From: Nonomuraea montanisoli
GTDB taxonomy: Bacteria; Actinomycetota; Actinomycetes; Streptosporangiales; Streptosporangiaceae
Direction: 5' to 3'
Length of the DNA stretch: 64,000 nucleotides
Assembly: GCF_013363975.1 (NCBI RefSeq)
Contig: NZ_JABWGN010000009.1
Location: 186,001 to 250,000 of the forward strand
The notes under the pieces are model-generated. The model ran no database searches. It had not been told where the DNA came from and saw nothing but the letters and a program-made list of their open reading frames with translations. The position numbers and the translations under genes were made by a program. This document shows, one piece after another, positions 24,711-34,230 of the stretch (within the stretch, counting starts at the first letter, position 1; every line of letters begins with the position of its first letter).

Positions 24711-26220
24711 GTGCGCCGCCATCGGTTCGGCACCATCGCCGCGCTGTTCGCCGCCGTCTATGTGGCTGCGGTGATCGCGTCCGGCGTCCACGCGCTGGCC
24801 ACGGGCGACCCCGCGCTCCTGCGCGAGATCGTCACCGGCGGATGGGACCCGGACTTCGTGCCCTACACCTGGTGGGTGGAGCTCCTCATGGTTGCGGGAG
24901 GAGTCCTGAAGGGCTGGGCCTACTGGCAGGTGCTGCGCGGGCGGCCGGCCGGCACGGCGGCGGTCAACGACAGGCCGGTCCGGCTGTTACGGGCGGCCCT
25001 GTACCTCAGCGTCGCCTGCACGCTGCTGTACCGGCTTCCGATCCCGTACCCGTGGTGGTCGGGCGTGCCCTTCGACCTGCTCACCTTCGCCGTCGTCGGA
25101 CTGTTCTTCGTGGTCCTCGCCGGGCCCTGCCTCGATGGCTGCGGCTGCTCGGGCTCGTGGCCGGGCCGGCGGACGCCGCCATGGGCGTGACCTCGACCGT
25201 CGCCTACGGCCTCGGTCATTACTCCGTCGTGCAGTTCGTCGCTCCGTACCAGCTCGGCAACGCCGTCCACCTGCTGTGGCTGGTGCCGGTCCTGGTCGGC
25301 CAGGCGAGATTCTCTTCGGCCTCTCCCCGCTGTGGTACAGCGCCGCGCTCGCCGCCTCCGCCCTCATCCTGCTCCTCCTGTACGGTGCCCACCCGCCGCC
25401 CGCCTGCGCCACCACGTGCTCGTGACGGCGCTGGCCACCGCCGTGGCCCTGTGCCTCCTGCCGGCCGCCGACCAGTCACGCGGCCCGATCACCACGGCAG
25501 AGGACTGCTCGCCTCCCGAACCCTGGGAGACGGACGGCAGGCCCGCGGAGCCTCCGCCGCTGACTGGCGTGCGCCTTCATCTGCGCCGTACGCCGGCAGA
25601 ACGCGCTCGCGTTCGCCGCCACCACGCCCGACCAGGTGCTGCTCGCCCACGGCCGTCGCCTGTGCGCCGTCCACACCCGCGACTACCCACGCGAGCTGGC
25701 TCGCCTGGGGCAGGTGGAAGGCGTGAACGTCGGCAACCTGAGCGGGGTGCTCGCCCCTCATCAAGCCCGCCAAGGCGATCCGCCTCAAGGAGCCGGAGTG
25801 GCCCGAGGCGGGGTTGGACCTGTACGACGAATTCGCCGGCGAGGGCAGGAGCACGTCCGCCGGCCCGGTCACCGCCGGGCCCGGCCGCGTGACGGTGGAC
25901 ACGCATTCCGACTTCCACGTCTGTGTCACGTTGGAGACCTACACGCGCCGCCCACCGGTCGAGACCAAGGGCTGGGACGACGTCGTCGAGGTCGGCTACG
26001 CCAGCCGGAGCGGCGAGATGAGCCTCAGGACGGCCTGAGCGGCACCGAACTGCCCGACCTGTCGCTCAACGGCCGCAAGAGGCACTACCGCATCCGCGGG
26101 CACCTCGCCTGGTTCCCCTGGAAGGGCGAGGAGTACGGCACCCAGCGGCTGTTGATCATGGCGTATCCGGGACCGGGCGACAAAGTCGTCGCCTACCGCA
26201 GACTGTCCAAGCGACGTTGA
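24711..26220 (+). pseudogene. Multi-frameshifted membrane protein
   Basis: One gene can be traced through at least six frame changes. It starts at GTG 24711 (RRHRFGTIAALFAAVYVAAV). Breaks follow near 25130 (to WLRLLGLVAGPADAAMGVTS), 25305 (to GLSPLWYSAALAASALILLL), 25420 (to VTALATAVALCLLPAADQS), 25590 (to LAFAATTPDQVLLAHGRRLC), 25757 (to IKPAKAIRLKEPEWPEAGLD) and 26030 (to GHLAWFPWKGEEYGTQRLLI). The original had about seven N-terminal membrane helices and a C-terminal soluble domain. With this many breaks it is either a decaying pseudogene or sequence of poor local quality. Confidence 0.65.
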
Positions 26221-26361
26221 CGAGATCCCGATCATCAGCGCCATCTGCTGGTTGCCGGGGGCGGGTGCCGGGCGGGACGTGATCGGCCCGCGGTTTCCGC
26301 GGTCGCCGCGCCGGCGGCGATTCCGAACGACTCGCCGCCGGTGTGATGGTCGACCGCCGGA

Positions 26362-27069
26362 TCACGCCCCTCCCAGGTAGGCCTCCACCACACGGGGGTC
26401 GGAGCGCAGCGAGTCGGCGGTGCCCGACAGGGTCCCCTGGCCGCTCTCCAGCACGTAACCCCGATGGGCGATCTTCAGTGCGGCGGAGGCGTTCTGCTCC
26501 ACCAGCAGCACGGCGGTGCCCGCGGCGTTGATGTCGGCGATCAGCTCCATCACCTGGGCGACGACCAGGGGCGCCAGGCCCATCGACGGCTCGTCGAGCA
26601 ACAGCAGGCGAGGGCCCGTCACCAGCGCACGGCCGATGGCGAGCATCTGCTGCTCGCCGCCGGACAGCGTGCCGCCCTGCTGGGCGCGGCGCTCCGCCAG
26701 GCGCGGCAGCAGGTCGTACACGCGGTCGATGCGTTTCCTGACCTCGGCCTGGTCGCGCACGAGGTAGCCGCCGAGCAGCAGGTTGTCGTGCACGCTCATG
26801 GTGCTGAAGACCCTGCGGCCCTCGGGGCAGTGGACGAGCCCTTGGCTGGTGATCTTGTGCGCGGCGAGGCCGGTGATGTCCTTGTCCTCGAAGACGACCT
26901 TGCCGCCGCTGGGCCGTACCAGGCCCGAGATCGCCGACAGCGTCGTCGTCTTGCCGGCGCCGTTGTTGCCGAGCAGAGTGACGATCTCGTCGGCGCCGAG
27001 GGTCAGCGACAGGCCGCGCAGCGCGTGCACGCCGTCGTAGTGGACGTCGAGGTCACTGATCTCAAGCAT
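26362..27069 (-). CDS. livF: Branched-chain amino-acid ABC transporter ATPase LivF
   Basis: A 235-residue ATPase with Walker A GNNGAGKTT, signature LSGGEQQMLAIGRAL and Walker B LLLLDEP, plus the LivF-type C terminus ending VVEAYLGGA. It pairs with LivG to energise the LivHM channel. Start overlaps the LivG stop by 8 nt. Last gene of the livKHMGF operon. Confidence 0.93.
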   Translation of the reverse strand: MLEISDLDVHYDGVHALRGLSLTLGADEIVTLLGNNGAGKTTTLSAISGLVRPSGGKVVFEDKDITGLAAHKITSQGLVHCPEGRRVFSTMSVHDNLLLGGYLVRDQAEVRKRIDRVYDLLPRLAERRAQQGGTLSGGEQQMLAIGRALVTGPRLLLLDEPSMGLAPLVVAQVMELIADINAAGTAVLLVEQNASAALKIAHRGYVLESGQGTLSGTADSLRSDPRVVEAYLGGA

Positions 27070-27829
27070 GCGTGTCGCTCCCCAGGTAGGCCTCGATGAC
27101 GGCGGGGTCGCGGCGCACCTCTTCGGGGCGGCCGTCGGCGATCTCCTTGCCGAAATTGAGGACCACGATGCGTTCGGAGACCTGCATGACCAGCCCCATG
27201 TCGTGCTCGATCAGCACGATCGCGATGCCGAGGTCGCGGATGCGCCTGATCAGGTCCAGCATCTCCGTCTTCTCCGCGTGGTTGAGCCCCGCGGCGGGCT
27301 CGTCGAGCAGCAGCAGGCGTGGCTCGCGGGCCAGTGCGCGGGCGATCTCCACGCGGCGCTGCTCACCGTACGGCAGGTTGCGAGCCTCCGAGCAGCGGTC
27401 ACCGCGCAGGCCGACGAAGTCCAGCCAGTGGTTGGCCTCGGCGGTGCATTCGCGTTCGGTGCGGCGATAGCGCGGAGTGTGCAGGAGCGCGTCGAAGACG
27501 CTCTGCTTCAGCCGCAGGTGACTGCCCGCGCGGACGTTGTCGAGCACGGACAGCTCGCCGAAGAGCCGCAGGTTCTGGAAGGTTCGGCTGATGCCGGCCG
27601 CCGCCACGGCCGAGGGCCGCTTGCCGAGCAGCGACTTGCCGTCGAAGGCGATCGTGCCGCCCGTGGGCCGGTAGAAGCCGGTCACGCAGTTGAAGGCCGA
27701 GGTCTTGCCCGCGCCGTTCGGGCCGATGACCGAGACGATCTCAGCCTCGCCCACCGAGAAGCTGAGGCCGTCGATGGCCACCAGCCCTCCGAAGGCCAGA
27801 CGGAGCTCTCTCACCTCCAGGAGCGTCAC
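27062..27829 (-). CDS. livG: Branched-chain amino-acid ABC transporter ATPase LivG
   Basis: A 255-residue ATPase: Walker A GPNGAGKTS, a long LivG-specific insert (SHLRLKQSVFDALLHTPRYR), signature LPYGEQRRVEIARAL and Walker B LLLLDEPAAGLN. The GTG start at 27829 overlaps the LivM stop as GTGA; the longer open frame would invade livM. Confidence 0.93.
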   Translation of the reverse strand: MTLLEVRELRLAFGGLVAIDGLSFSVGEAEIVSVIGPNGAGKTSAFNCVTGFYRPTGGTIAFDGKSLLGKRPSAVAAAGISRTFQNLRLFGELSVLDNVRAGSHLRLKQSVFDALLHTPRYRRTERECTAEANHWLDFVGLRGDRCSEARNLPYGEQRRVEIARALAREPRLLLLDEPAAGLNHAEKTEMLDLIRRIRDLGIAIVLIEHDMGLVMQVSERIVVLNFGKEIADGRPEEVRRDPAVIEAYLGSDTHA

Positions 27830-28803
27830 TTGAGGGCCTCCTTCGAGCGAGCGGGCCACAGACCCTGCGGCCTGACGAGCATCACGATGATCAGCAGCAC
27901 CCCGAAGATGAAGTACCGGTAGTCGGCCACGCCGCGCAGCAGTTCGGGCAGCAGGCTGATGACGATCGCGCCGAGCACGACGCCGGGCACCGAGCCCATG
28001 CCGCCGAGGACCACGGCCATCAGGACGAGCGCCGACTGCAGGAAGGTGAAGCTGTTGGGCGAGATCGCCGACAGGTGGCCGGCGAACAGCACGCCCGCCA
28101 GGCCGCCCCAGACCGCGCCCGCGATGTAGGCGGCCAGCTTGACCCGGTAGGTGTGCACGCCTGTCGCCTCGGCGGCGTCCTCGTCCTCGCGCACGAAGCG
28201 CATCGCCCGGCCCAGCCGCGACCTGCCCAGGCGCGAGGCGCCGATGATCGCGATCGCTACGATCACCACGGTGACGTAGTAGAACGTCACCGGGCTGTCG
28301 GTCAGGCTCGGGATGCCGTAGATGCCCGAGGGGCCACCTGTGACGGGCAGGTTGTTGGCGGTGATGCGGATGATCTCGCCGAAGCCCAGCGTGACGATGG
28401 CCAGGTAGTCGCTGCGCAGCCGCAGTGTCGGCGCACCGATGATGATCCCGGCGATGACCGTGACCACGATGACGGCGGGCACGGTGACCAGCAGCGGCAG
28501 CTCGAAGCGGGTCGCCAGGACCCCGCTGGTGTAGGCGCCGACCGCGAAGAAGGCCGCGTAGCCCAGGTCGAGCAGGCCGGTGTAGCCCACCACGATGTTC
28601 AGGCCCGAGGCCAACATCGCGAAGATCGCCGCGCTGGTCATGATGGACAGCGCGTAGTCGCTGGCGTTCACGAACGGCGCGAGCAGCGCGATCAGCAGTC
28701 CTGCCAGGCCGGCCCAGCGGTTGTCGAACAGCTTGGACAGCCTGGTCCGAGGGGCTGTGGCGCCGAGCTTGCGAGGGGCTTCGGGGGCTTTGGTCTCGTT
28801 CAT
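27826..28803 (-). CDS. livM: Branched-chain amino-acid ABC transporter permease LivM
   Basis: A 325-residue permease with about eight to ten helices and the LivM landmarks NIVVGYTGLLDLGYAAFFAV and GAPTLRLRSDYLAIVTLGFG. The start ATG at 28803 overlaps the livH stop by ATGA. It forms the membrane channel with LivH. Confidence 0.93.
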   Translation of the reverse strand: MNETKAPEAPRKLGATAPRTRLSKLFDNRWAGLAGLLIALLAPFVNASDYALSIMTSAAIFAMLASGLNIVVGYTGLLDLGYAAFFAVGAYTSGVLATRFELPLLVTVPAVIVVTVIAGIIIGAPTLRLRSDYLAIVTLGFGEIIRITANNLPVTGGPSGIYGIPSLTDSPVTFYYVTVVIVAIAIIGASRLGRSRLGRAMRFVREDEDAAEATGVHTYRVKLAAYIAGAVWGGLAGVLFAGHLSAISPNSFTFLQSALVLMAVVLGGMGSVPGVVLGAIVISLLPELLRGVADYRYFIFGVLLIIVMLVRPQGLWPARSKEALK

Positions 28804-29693
28804 ACCCGCTCCGTGACGCGCTCGCCGAGCAGACCCGTCGGTCTCACGGTCAGGAAAAGGATCAGCACGCCGAAGGCGAACACGTCCCTCCACTCGCCGC
28901 CGAGCCAGTAGGTGCCGAACGACTCCAGCAGGCCGAGCACGAGGCCGCCGAGCATGGTGCCGGGGATGTTGCCGATGCCGCCGATGACCGCCGCGGTGAA
29001 GGCCTTCAGCCCGATGAGGAAACCCATCAGGAAGTCGATCTTCCCGTAGTAGGCGCCGGCCATCACGCCCGCGGCGCCCGCCAGCGCGGAGCCGATGAAG
29101 AAGGTCCTGGAGATGACGGCGTTGACGTCGATGCCCATCAGCGAGCTGGTGCGCGGGTCGAGGGCGATCGCCCGCATGGCCCTGCCCTCGCGGGTCTTGG
29201 CGACCAGGAGATGGAGACCGACCATGAGGACGACGGCGACGCCGATGAGCACGAGCTGCGGCAGGGTGAGCGAGGCGCCGAACACCTCGAACGCGGTACC
29301 GCTGAGCCGTACGGGATAGACCTGGGGGTCCGGGCCGGCGACGATGCGCATGCCGTACTCGATCGCGAAGGACGCGCCGACGGCCGTGATGAGCAGCGAC
29401 AGGCGGGGCGCGCCACGCAGCGGGCGGTAGGCCACCCGCTCCAGGACCACGCCCGCCAAGCCGGTGCTCACCATGGTCAGCAGCAGTACGGCCAGCAGCA
29501 CAGGCAGCGTCATCGCGGCGGAGACCCCGCCCAGCGCGGACAGGACGGCGAAGCCGCTGAAGGCGCCGAGCATGTAGAGATCGCCGTGAGCGAAGTTGAG
29601 CAGTTTGATGATGCCGTAGACCATGCTGTAGCCCAGCGCCACCAGAGCGTAGAACGAGCCGACGAACAGGCCGTTCCAGACGAGCTGGGTCAT
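28800..29693 (-). CDS. livH: Branched-chain amino-acid ABC transporter permease LivH
   Basis: A 297-residue permease: NGLFVGSFYALVALGYSMVY and GIIKLLNFAHGDLYMLGAF at the N terminus are typical of LivH, as is GMRAIALD-type loop sequence (MRAIALDPRTSSLMGIDVNA). ATG at 29693 overlaps the stop of livK. The 13 residues before it in the open frame fall inside livK and are rejected. Confidence 0.93.
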   Translation of the reverse strand: MTQLVWNGLFVGSFYALVALGYSMVYGIIKLLNFAHGDLYMLGAFSGFAVLSALGGVSAAMTLPVLLAVLLLTMVSTGLAGVVLERVAYRPLRGAPRLSLLITAVGASFAIEYGMRIVAGPDPQVYPVRLSGTAFEVFGASLTLPQLVLIGVAVVLMVGLHLLVAKTREGRAMRAIALDPRTSSLMGIDVNAVISRTFFIGSALAGAAGVMAGAYYGKIDFLMGFLIGLKAFTAAVIGGIGNIPGTMLGGLVLGLLESFGTYWLGGEWRDVFAFGVLILFLTVRPTGLLGERVTERV

Positions 29694-30832
29694 GACAGGG
29701 CGTCCTGCAGGGCGAACTTGCCGCCCTTCCACACCAGGATCTGGAAACCTCCGGCGGAGAGCGTGTGCTCGGGGGTGAACTTCAACGGGCCGGAGAACAT
29801 CGTGAAGCCGTTGATCCCCTCCAGCGCCGAGATGACCTTGGCGCTGTCGGTGGAGCCCGCCTTGCTGATCGCCTCGGCGGCCAGCCGCACGGCGTCGTAG
29901 GCCTGGTTGGAGTACGGGCCGGGAGCCGAGCCGAACTTCTTGGTGTAGGAGTCGATCCAGCCCTTGGCGTCGGGCAGCGTGTCGGGGATCGGCGTCATGG
30001 TGGCGAAGACGCCGTCGACCTCGGGCCCCGCGATCTCACCGAGCTTGGCGGAGACCGAGCCGTCGCCGACCATGATCGAGCCCTTGAACCCCGCCTGGCG
30101 CAGCTGCCTGATGATCAGGCCGCCCTCCTGGAAGTAGCCGGTCCAGTAGACGAAGTCGGGCTTCTTCTGCAGGACGTTGTGGATGTTGGCGCTGTAGTCG
30201 CTCTCCTTGGGCGTGACGGCCTCGGTGATGACGGCCTTGTCGCCCAGCATCGGCTGGGTGCGGACCGCGATGTCCTTGGAGTAGCTGGTGTTGTCGTGCA
30301 TGAGCGCGACCCTGGTGGCGCCCTGCTTGGCGATCCACTTGCCGGCCGCCTCGGCCTGCTGGGTGCCGGTGCCGTTGATCAGGAAGACGTGCTTCAGCTT
30401 CTGGTCGACCAGTTCCTGCGAGTTGGCCGCAGGGATGATCATCGGAATGTTCGCCTTGCCGAACACCGGCAACGTGGGCAGCGTGGCGCCGGAGCAGTAT
30501 CCGCCGATGGATACCTCGACGCCCTCGGTGACCACCTTGTTGGCGGCTGCGACGGCCGTCTGGGCGTCGCAGGCGTCGTCGGCGGCCGTGAGCTGGAGCT
30601 GCCTGCCGAGGACGCCGCCCTTGGCGTTGATCTCGTCGATGGCCAGTTGGGCCGCGTTGGTCATGTAGGGGCCGATCGCGGCCTCGCTGCCTGACTGCGG
30701 GACGAGCATGCCAAGGCGGATGGGGCCTTTGGCCTCGTCCTGGGCGCCGCCTCCATTGCCAAGGAGACCCTGTCCACATCCCGCCAGCATCATCGCGGTT
30801 ACGGCCAGGGAGAGGATGTGCGTCTTGCGCAT
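29690..30832 (-). CDS. livK: Branched-chain amino-acid-binding lipoprotein LivK
   Basis: A 380-residue periplasmic-binding-type lipoprotein: signal peptide with lipobox LAGC (Cys19), then IRLGMLVPQSGSEAAIG and AAQLAIDEINAKGGVLGRQL, the hallmark start of family 4 (Leu/Ile/Val) receptors. Ribosome-binding site GAGGAGAG before ATG at 30832. First gene of livKHMGF. The ligand is probably a branched-chain or related amino acid, which cannot be fixed from sequence alone. Confidence 0.92.
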   Translation of the reverse strand: MRKTHILSLAVTAMMLAGCGQGLLGNGGGAQDEAKGPIRLGMLVPQSGSEAAIGPYMTNAAQLAIDEINAKGGVLGRQLQLTAADDACDAQTAVAAANKVVTEGVEVSIGGYCSGATLPTLPVFGKANIPMIIPAANSQELVDQKLKHVFLINGTGTQQAEAAGKWIAKQGATRVALMHDNTSYSKDIAVRTQPMLGDKAVITEAVTPKESDYSANIHNVLQKKPDFVYWTGYFQEGGLIIRQLRQAGFKGSIMVGDGSVSAKLGEIAGPEVDGVFATMTPIPDTLPDAKGWIDSYTKKFGSAPGPYSNQAYDAVRLAAEAISKAGSTDSAKVISALEGINGFTMFSGPLKFTPEHTLSAGGFQILVWKGGKFALQDALS

Positions 30833-30856
30833 GAGACTCTCCTCGAATGAGTGGTG

Positions 30857-30870
30857 TGTGATATTTCACA
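30857..30870. promoter_or_regulatory. Palindrome TGTGA-N4-TCACA upstream of livK
   Basis: tgtgatatttcaca lies 25 bp before the livK start, in an AT-rich pocket unlike its surroundings. On the - strand a TTGACC hexamer is about 15-20 bp upstream of it. The spacing (N4) is not that of a CRP site, and a GntR-type operator is equally possible. Confidence 0.45.
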
Positions 30871-31746
30871 TACGCGCTCGGGAGCAGGTCAAGGGTCGAG
30901 ACCATACCGTTAACGTCAGATCTGTCCGATTCGCAAAGTTTTTGGACAGGTCATGCCGCTCTTTTCGGCGGTGTTCTCATCGGAGGCAGCACGCGCGCTC
31001 GTCCGCCACCGCGTCCGGAGACGGCGGGCGGACCGTACCGACCGCCGGGCCGTGCGGTCTCAGCGTCCTGTGCGTTGACGCCGAGTTCGGGGGAGGCCGC
31101 GGCATGTGCGACAAGGCCCCGGTAAGAAATGCCGGATGTACCCAGTGCGATGGTGTGAGGTGCTCGGTCGGTGGATGTGCTGGATGCACCATGAGCGAGG
31201 CGTCGGCCGAGGAGAAGCTCCCTGCGTCGAGGAACTGCGCCGACGCTACTGACTGCTGTCACTTCACGGCCGCCTGCGTGTCGATGTGGGGGCTGCCAGA
31301 TTCGGCTTTCATCGCTGCTGTCCGTACGGCTGGGCGTGGTCACGAGGGCCGTTGGAGACGCATCGTGAAGGCGCTCTGGCGTGGGGCAGTCCTGGGGGTC
31401 AAGGGGGGGCCTGCGGATCCCCCAAGTCGCTGATCAACTCGATCTGCGCGAGCTCGGGCAACGCGCTGATCGCATTCCGATCGGGCGCACGCCTCCGCCG
31501 GCCCCCATCCCTGCCGGCGCGCAATCATGCTCACGGCTGTGCGCAGGGCATGTCCCATCGGATTCCACGTGTCCTCCACCCGTCCGGCTTCCCATAACGG
31601 GGCTGGAGTCCAGCGCGGTGCGTAACACTTGGGGCCCGAACGCGCCACTCGCGCCAGCGATCCCGATGGTCCGCTCGATCAGCCGATCGGCGTTCGCCGC
31701 CTTGGCAAACGGCGGCCGCTCGGCATCCAGACAGTCCGCGGACTGG
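30871..31746. other. Gene-poor region between liv operon and biosynthetic cluster
   Basis: About 875 bp without a gene I can support. Open frames on both strands are arginine- and proline-rich shadows. A 15-bp perfect match to the tRNA-Pro anticodon region lies at 31392-31406 (ctgggggtcaagggg). Confidence 0.5.
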
Positions 31747-32391
31747 TCAGAGCGCCGGGACGGATCGTGGTGCCATGTCGGAGGCTTCGGGCCATGCGGA
31801 GCACGTCCACGCTTTGCCGTCGTACTCCACCTGTACCGGTACCGCATGGGGGAGAGGGCGTCCCCAGACCGATGAAACCGGAAGCCCGTCGCACAGGTTC
31901 AGGAGTCCTATGGTGAGGGTCCCTACATGCCCCACCACGACCACGGTTTCGCCGGCATGCGACAGCGCGATCTCTGCGATAACGGAGCTGAACCTGTCGA
32001 CCACCTCTCGGCCGCTCTCGCCCCCGGGCAGCCGCGCCTCCAGGTCCGCGTCGACCACCCATCGACGCAGCATCGCATGAGAATGCCGCATGGCCGTGGG
32101 AGCAGCCGAGCCCTCGAACTCCCCGACGTCGTATTCGAGAAGCTCTCGTCTCCCGATGAGAGTGGTGCCGAGGCTTTCGGCGAGGACGGTCCCGGTCTCC
32201 TCGGCCCGTCGGGCGGTGCTTGAGTAGATCGCTGTGACCGGCTGGTCTCCGATGCTCTGCAGGGCTTCTCTGGCCTGACGCATTCCGAGGTCCGACAGGC
32301 CGGCCCCCGGGGGGCGACTGGAAGAGATGTTGTGCACGTTGTCGGTGGACTGGCCGTGCCGCATGCACAGCAGGCGAACTGCCGAGGACAT
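31747..32391 (-). CDS. Histidine phosphatase (phosphoglycerate-mutase superfamily)
   Basis: A 214-residue protein with the catalytic RHG motif at the N terminus (LLCMRHGQSTDN), the Glu-containing LLEYDVGEFEG segment and the second catalytic His in VVVVGHVGTL. In biosynthetic clusters such enzymes dephosphorylate small phospho-intermediates. Ribosome-binding site CGGAGAACG precedes ATG. It is the last gene of the long - strand cluster and pairs logically with the kinases upstream. Confidence 0.85.
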   Translation of the reverse strand: MSSAVRLLCMRHGQSTDNVHNISSSRPPGAGLSDLGMRQAREALQSIGDQPVTAIYSSTARRAEETGTVLAESLGTTLIGRRELLEYDVGEFEGSAAPTAMRHSHAMLRRWVVDADLEARLPGGESGREVVDRFSSVIAEIALSHAGETVVVVGHVGTLTIGLLNLCDGLPVSSVWGRPLPHAVPVQVEYDGKAWTCSAWPEASDMAPRSVPAL

Positions 32392-32422
32392 CGTTCTCCG
32401 TTCAACTCCTGGTGCTGATGCT

Positions 32423-33028
32423 CTAGAGCGGTTGTTCTTCCTGGAAGTCGCCCGAGTTCTCGTTGACTATGGCGTGCAGGTGCAGGTCGTGCCAGCCATC
32501 AGGATAGAGCGCCTTGCGGTGGAGTGTGCCCTCATAGGGGAAGCCTGCCTTGACCGCTGCATCACACGCACGCGGATTCTGAGTTGAATGTGTTGATTCG
32601 AGCCTGTTCAGCCCGATGTCGTCGAACGCCCATCGGACGAGCCGTTGACAGGCTTGCGTCCGAAAACCGCGCCTGCGGGCCGTGGGAACCACCCAGCAGG
32701 AAAATCGCCCCAATCCGTCCGACAGCGATAGATCGCGAATGTGGGCCTGGCCGACCGCGGTGCCGTCCGACTCGATGACCCACCCCGCACCCACCTCTCG
32801 GGCCCATCGGTCGTGCCAGCGCTGGATCCAGAGTTCGGCCTCGCTGCGATCAGCCATGGTCCTGGCGTACCAGCGGATGATGCCGGGATCGCGGAACGCG
32901 TCCATCAAGAAACCGGAATCCGACATCTGCCAGGGCCTGAGCATCACGCCATCGCGCACCGCCAGCACGGGTTGCTCCGACCCGTTGATCTTGCCCGCGG
33001 GCAAGGCGTCGGGCACCAAACTGGGCAC
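32423..33028 (-). CDS. GNAT N-acetyltransferase (RimJ/RimL type)
   Basis: A 201-residue protein: VMLRPWQMSDSGFLMDAFRD (N-terminal RimJ pattern), SCWVVPTARRRGFRTQACQR (acetyl-CoA loop RxxGx[GA]) and LNRLESTHSTQNPRACDAAV with the conserved Asn. It probably acetylates an amine in the product or provides self-protection. GTG start at 33028 lies 10 nt after GAGGGGAAG. Confidence 0.82.
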   Translation of the reverse strand: MPSLVPDALPAGKINGSEQPVLAVRDGVMLRPWQMSDSGFLMDAFRDPGIIRWYARTMADRSEAELWIQRWHDRWAREVGAGWVIESDGTAVGQAHIRDLSLSDGLGRFSCWVVPTARRRGFRTQACQRLVRWAFDDIGLNRLESTHSTQNPRACDAAVKAGFPYEGTLHRKALYPDGWHDLHLHAIVNENSGDFQEEQPL

Positions 33029-33091
33029 TGAGCAATCACTTCCCCTCTGCGTTGTGCGTCTTGAACCGTTGCGGTGATATCAGCAATAGCG

Positions 33092-34222
33092 TCAAAGGAC
33101 GCTCATACCGGGAAATTTCGCGTGCAGACAGCGCAGCACGTCACCGATATCGTGTCGCGTGGGGTCCCAATGCAGCGAGGCCATCGGGATACGGCCGACG
33201 ACCTCGCCTATGTCACGTTCTGTGACCCCTGTGGGTGGGATCTCGTCGGGTTCCGCCAGCCAGAATTCCGCATGCAACAGATCGGCCGCAAGGGTTTCCC
33301 TGCGGAGCCAGGCGACCGCCTGGTCGCGCCCCAAACCCTTCAGCCGTGGCTCGACGAGGCCATGCTCGGCGGTCAGCAAGACGATCACATCGATGCGCGC
33401 CGCCGGCGCCGATGCCACACGATGTACTACCTCGGCCTCGAGCGCCGTCACCCAGGTCTTGCCGTACTTGGGGTTCCCGTCGAGGTCGGCGGAGGAACCG
33501 CGAAGCAGGGCAACCGACGACGCCCCCGAGACTTGCGACAGCCGATCCCATGTGCCTGCCCCGACTCTGTGCGCATTCGGTAGACCGGCCCCGAGCATGC
33601 CGACGCCGCCGTAGTCGAGGAGATAGAGCTGGTCCGTGTCCACGACGAATCCTCCCCGTTGCGCCAACGCCAGGGAGAGTGTGGTCTTTCCGGCTCCGCT
33701 TGCTCCTGCGAACAGCACGCCGCCGAGTCCCGGCAGGATCACGAGCGAACTGTGGACCGTCACCGCGCGGTGGCAGGCCAGGCGCATTCTCTGGATCTCT
33801 CTGCACAACCGCACCGCGGCCAGGGCCGACACTGCCGAGCTGTGCGCGGCCACCAGCCAGGCGTCCTCGCCCATCCTGACAACGGCATGCCCGCCCTCTG
33901 GCCCCTCGGGGCAGTACCACGCGCCGAGCGAGCCGATGGTGCCGCGCTGCCAGAACTGGCCGCGAAATCCCTCCACCACATGGGTGGGCGTTCTGGAGAG
34001 CTCGGTACGCACGGCATCGACGACCTGGCGGTCGCTGGCAACAACTACGAGAGTTTCCCGGTGACCCGCCGGAAACGTATGAGGGAGGACAGTGCAGCTC
34101 AGGTGGGAACGCGCCCACATGAGACTCTCCACGTCGGCAGCAAGGATCTGGAAGGACGACGGCCAGTGCTCACATCGGGTGGAAAGCGTGGCGCTTTCCC
34201 GGGCGCGCCGTAGCCAGTTCAT
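33092..34222 (-). CDS. HPr-kinase-like P-loop kinase
   Basis: About 376 residues. The C-terminal half has the HprK-type P-loop GASGAGKTT (Lys179) followed by GGFVVDTDQLYLL; the N-terminal 150 residues are poorly conserved. HprK-related kinases occur in RiPP clusters (for example paeninodin-type lasso peptides, where the kinase phosphorylates the precursor or product). Here an NTP_transf_5 protein and a transglutaminase-like protein, two common companions, are in the same cluster. Start at ATG 34222 after GGGG is preferred; ATG at 34234 is the alternative. Confidence 0.75.
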   Translation of the reverse strand: MNWLRRARESATLSTRCEHWPSSFQILAADVESLMWARSHLSCTVLPHTFPAGHRETLVVVASDRQVVDAVRTELSRTPTHVVEGFRGQFWQRGTIGSLGAWYCPEGPEGGHAVVRMGEDAWLVAAHSSAVSALAAVRLCREIQRMRLACHRAVTVHSSLVILPGLGGVLFAGASGAGKTTLSLALAQRGGFVVDTDQLYLLDYGGVGMLGAGLPNAHRVGAGTWDRLSQVSGASSVALLRGSSADLDGNPKYGKTWVTALEAEVVHRVASAPAARIDVIVLLTAEHGLVEPRLKGLGRDQAVAWLRRETLAADLLHAEFWLAEPDEIPPTGVTERDIGEVVGRIPMASLHWDPTRHDIGDVLRCLHAKFPGMSVL

Positions 34223-34230
34223 ATCCCCGT

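Noticed and set aside
30857-30870. Calling the TGTGA/TCACA palindrome a CRP site
   Set aside because: The spacer is 4 bp instead of 6, and a short palindrome alone cannot identify the regulator.
31340-31648. A - strand ORF in the gap before the cluster
   Set aside because: No ribosome-binding site, no family resemblance, and a composition like the neighbouring shadow frames.
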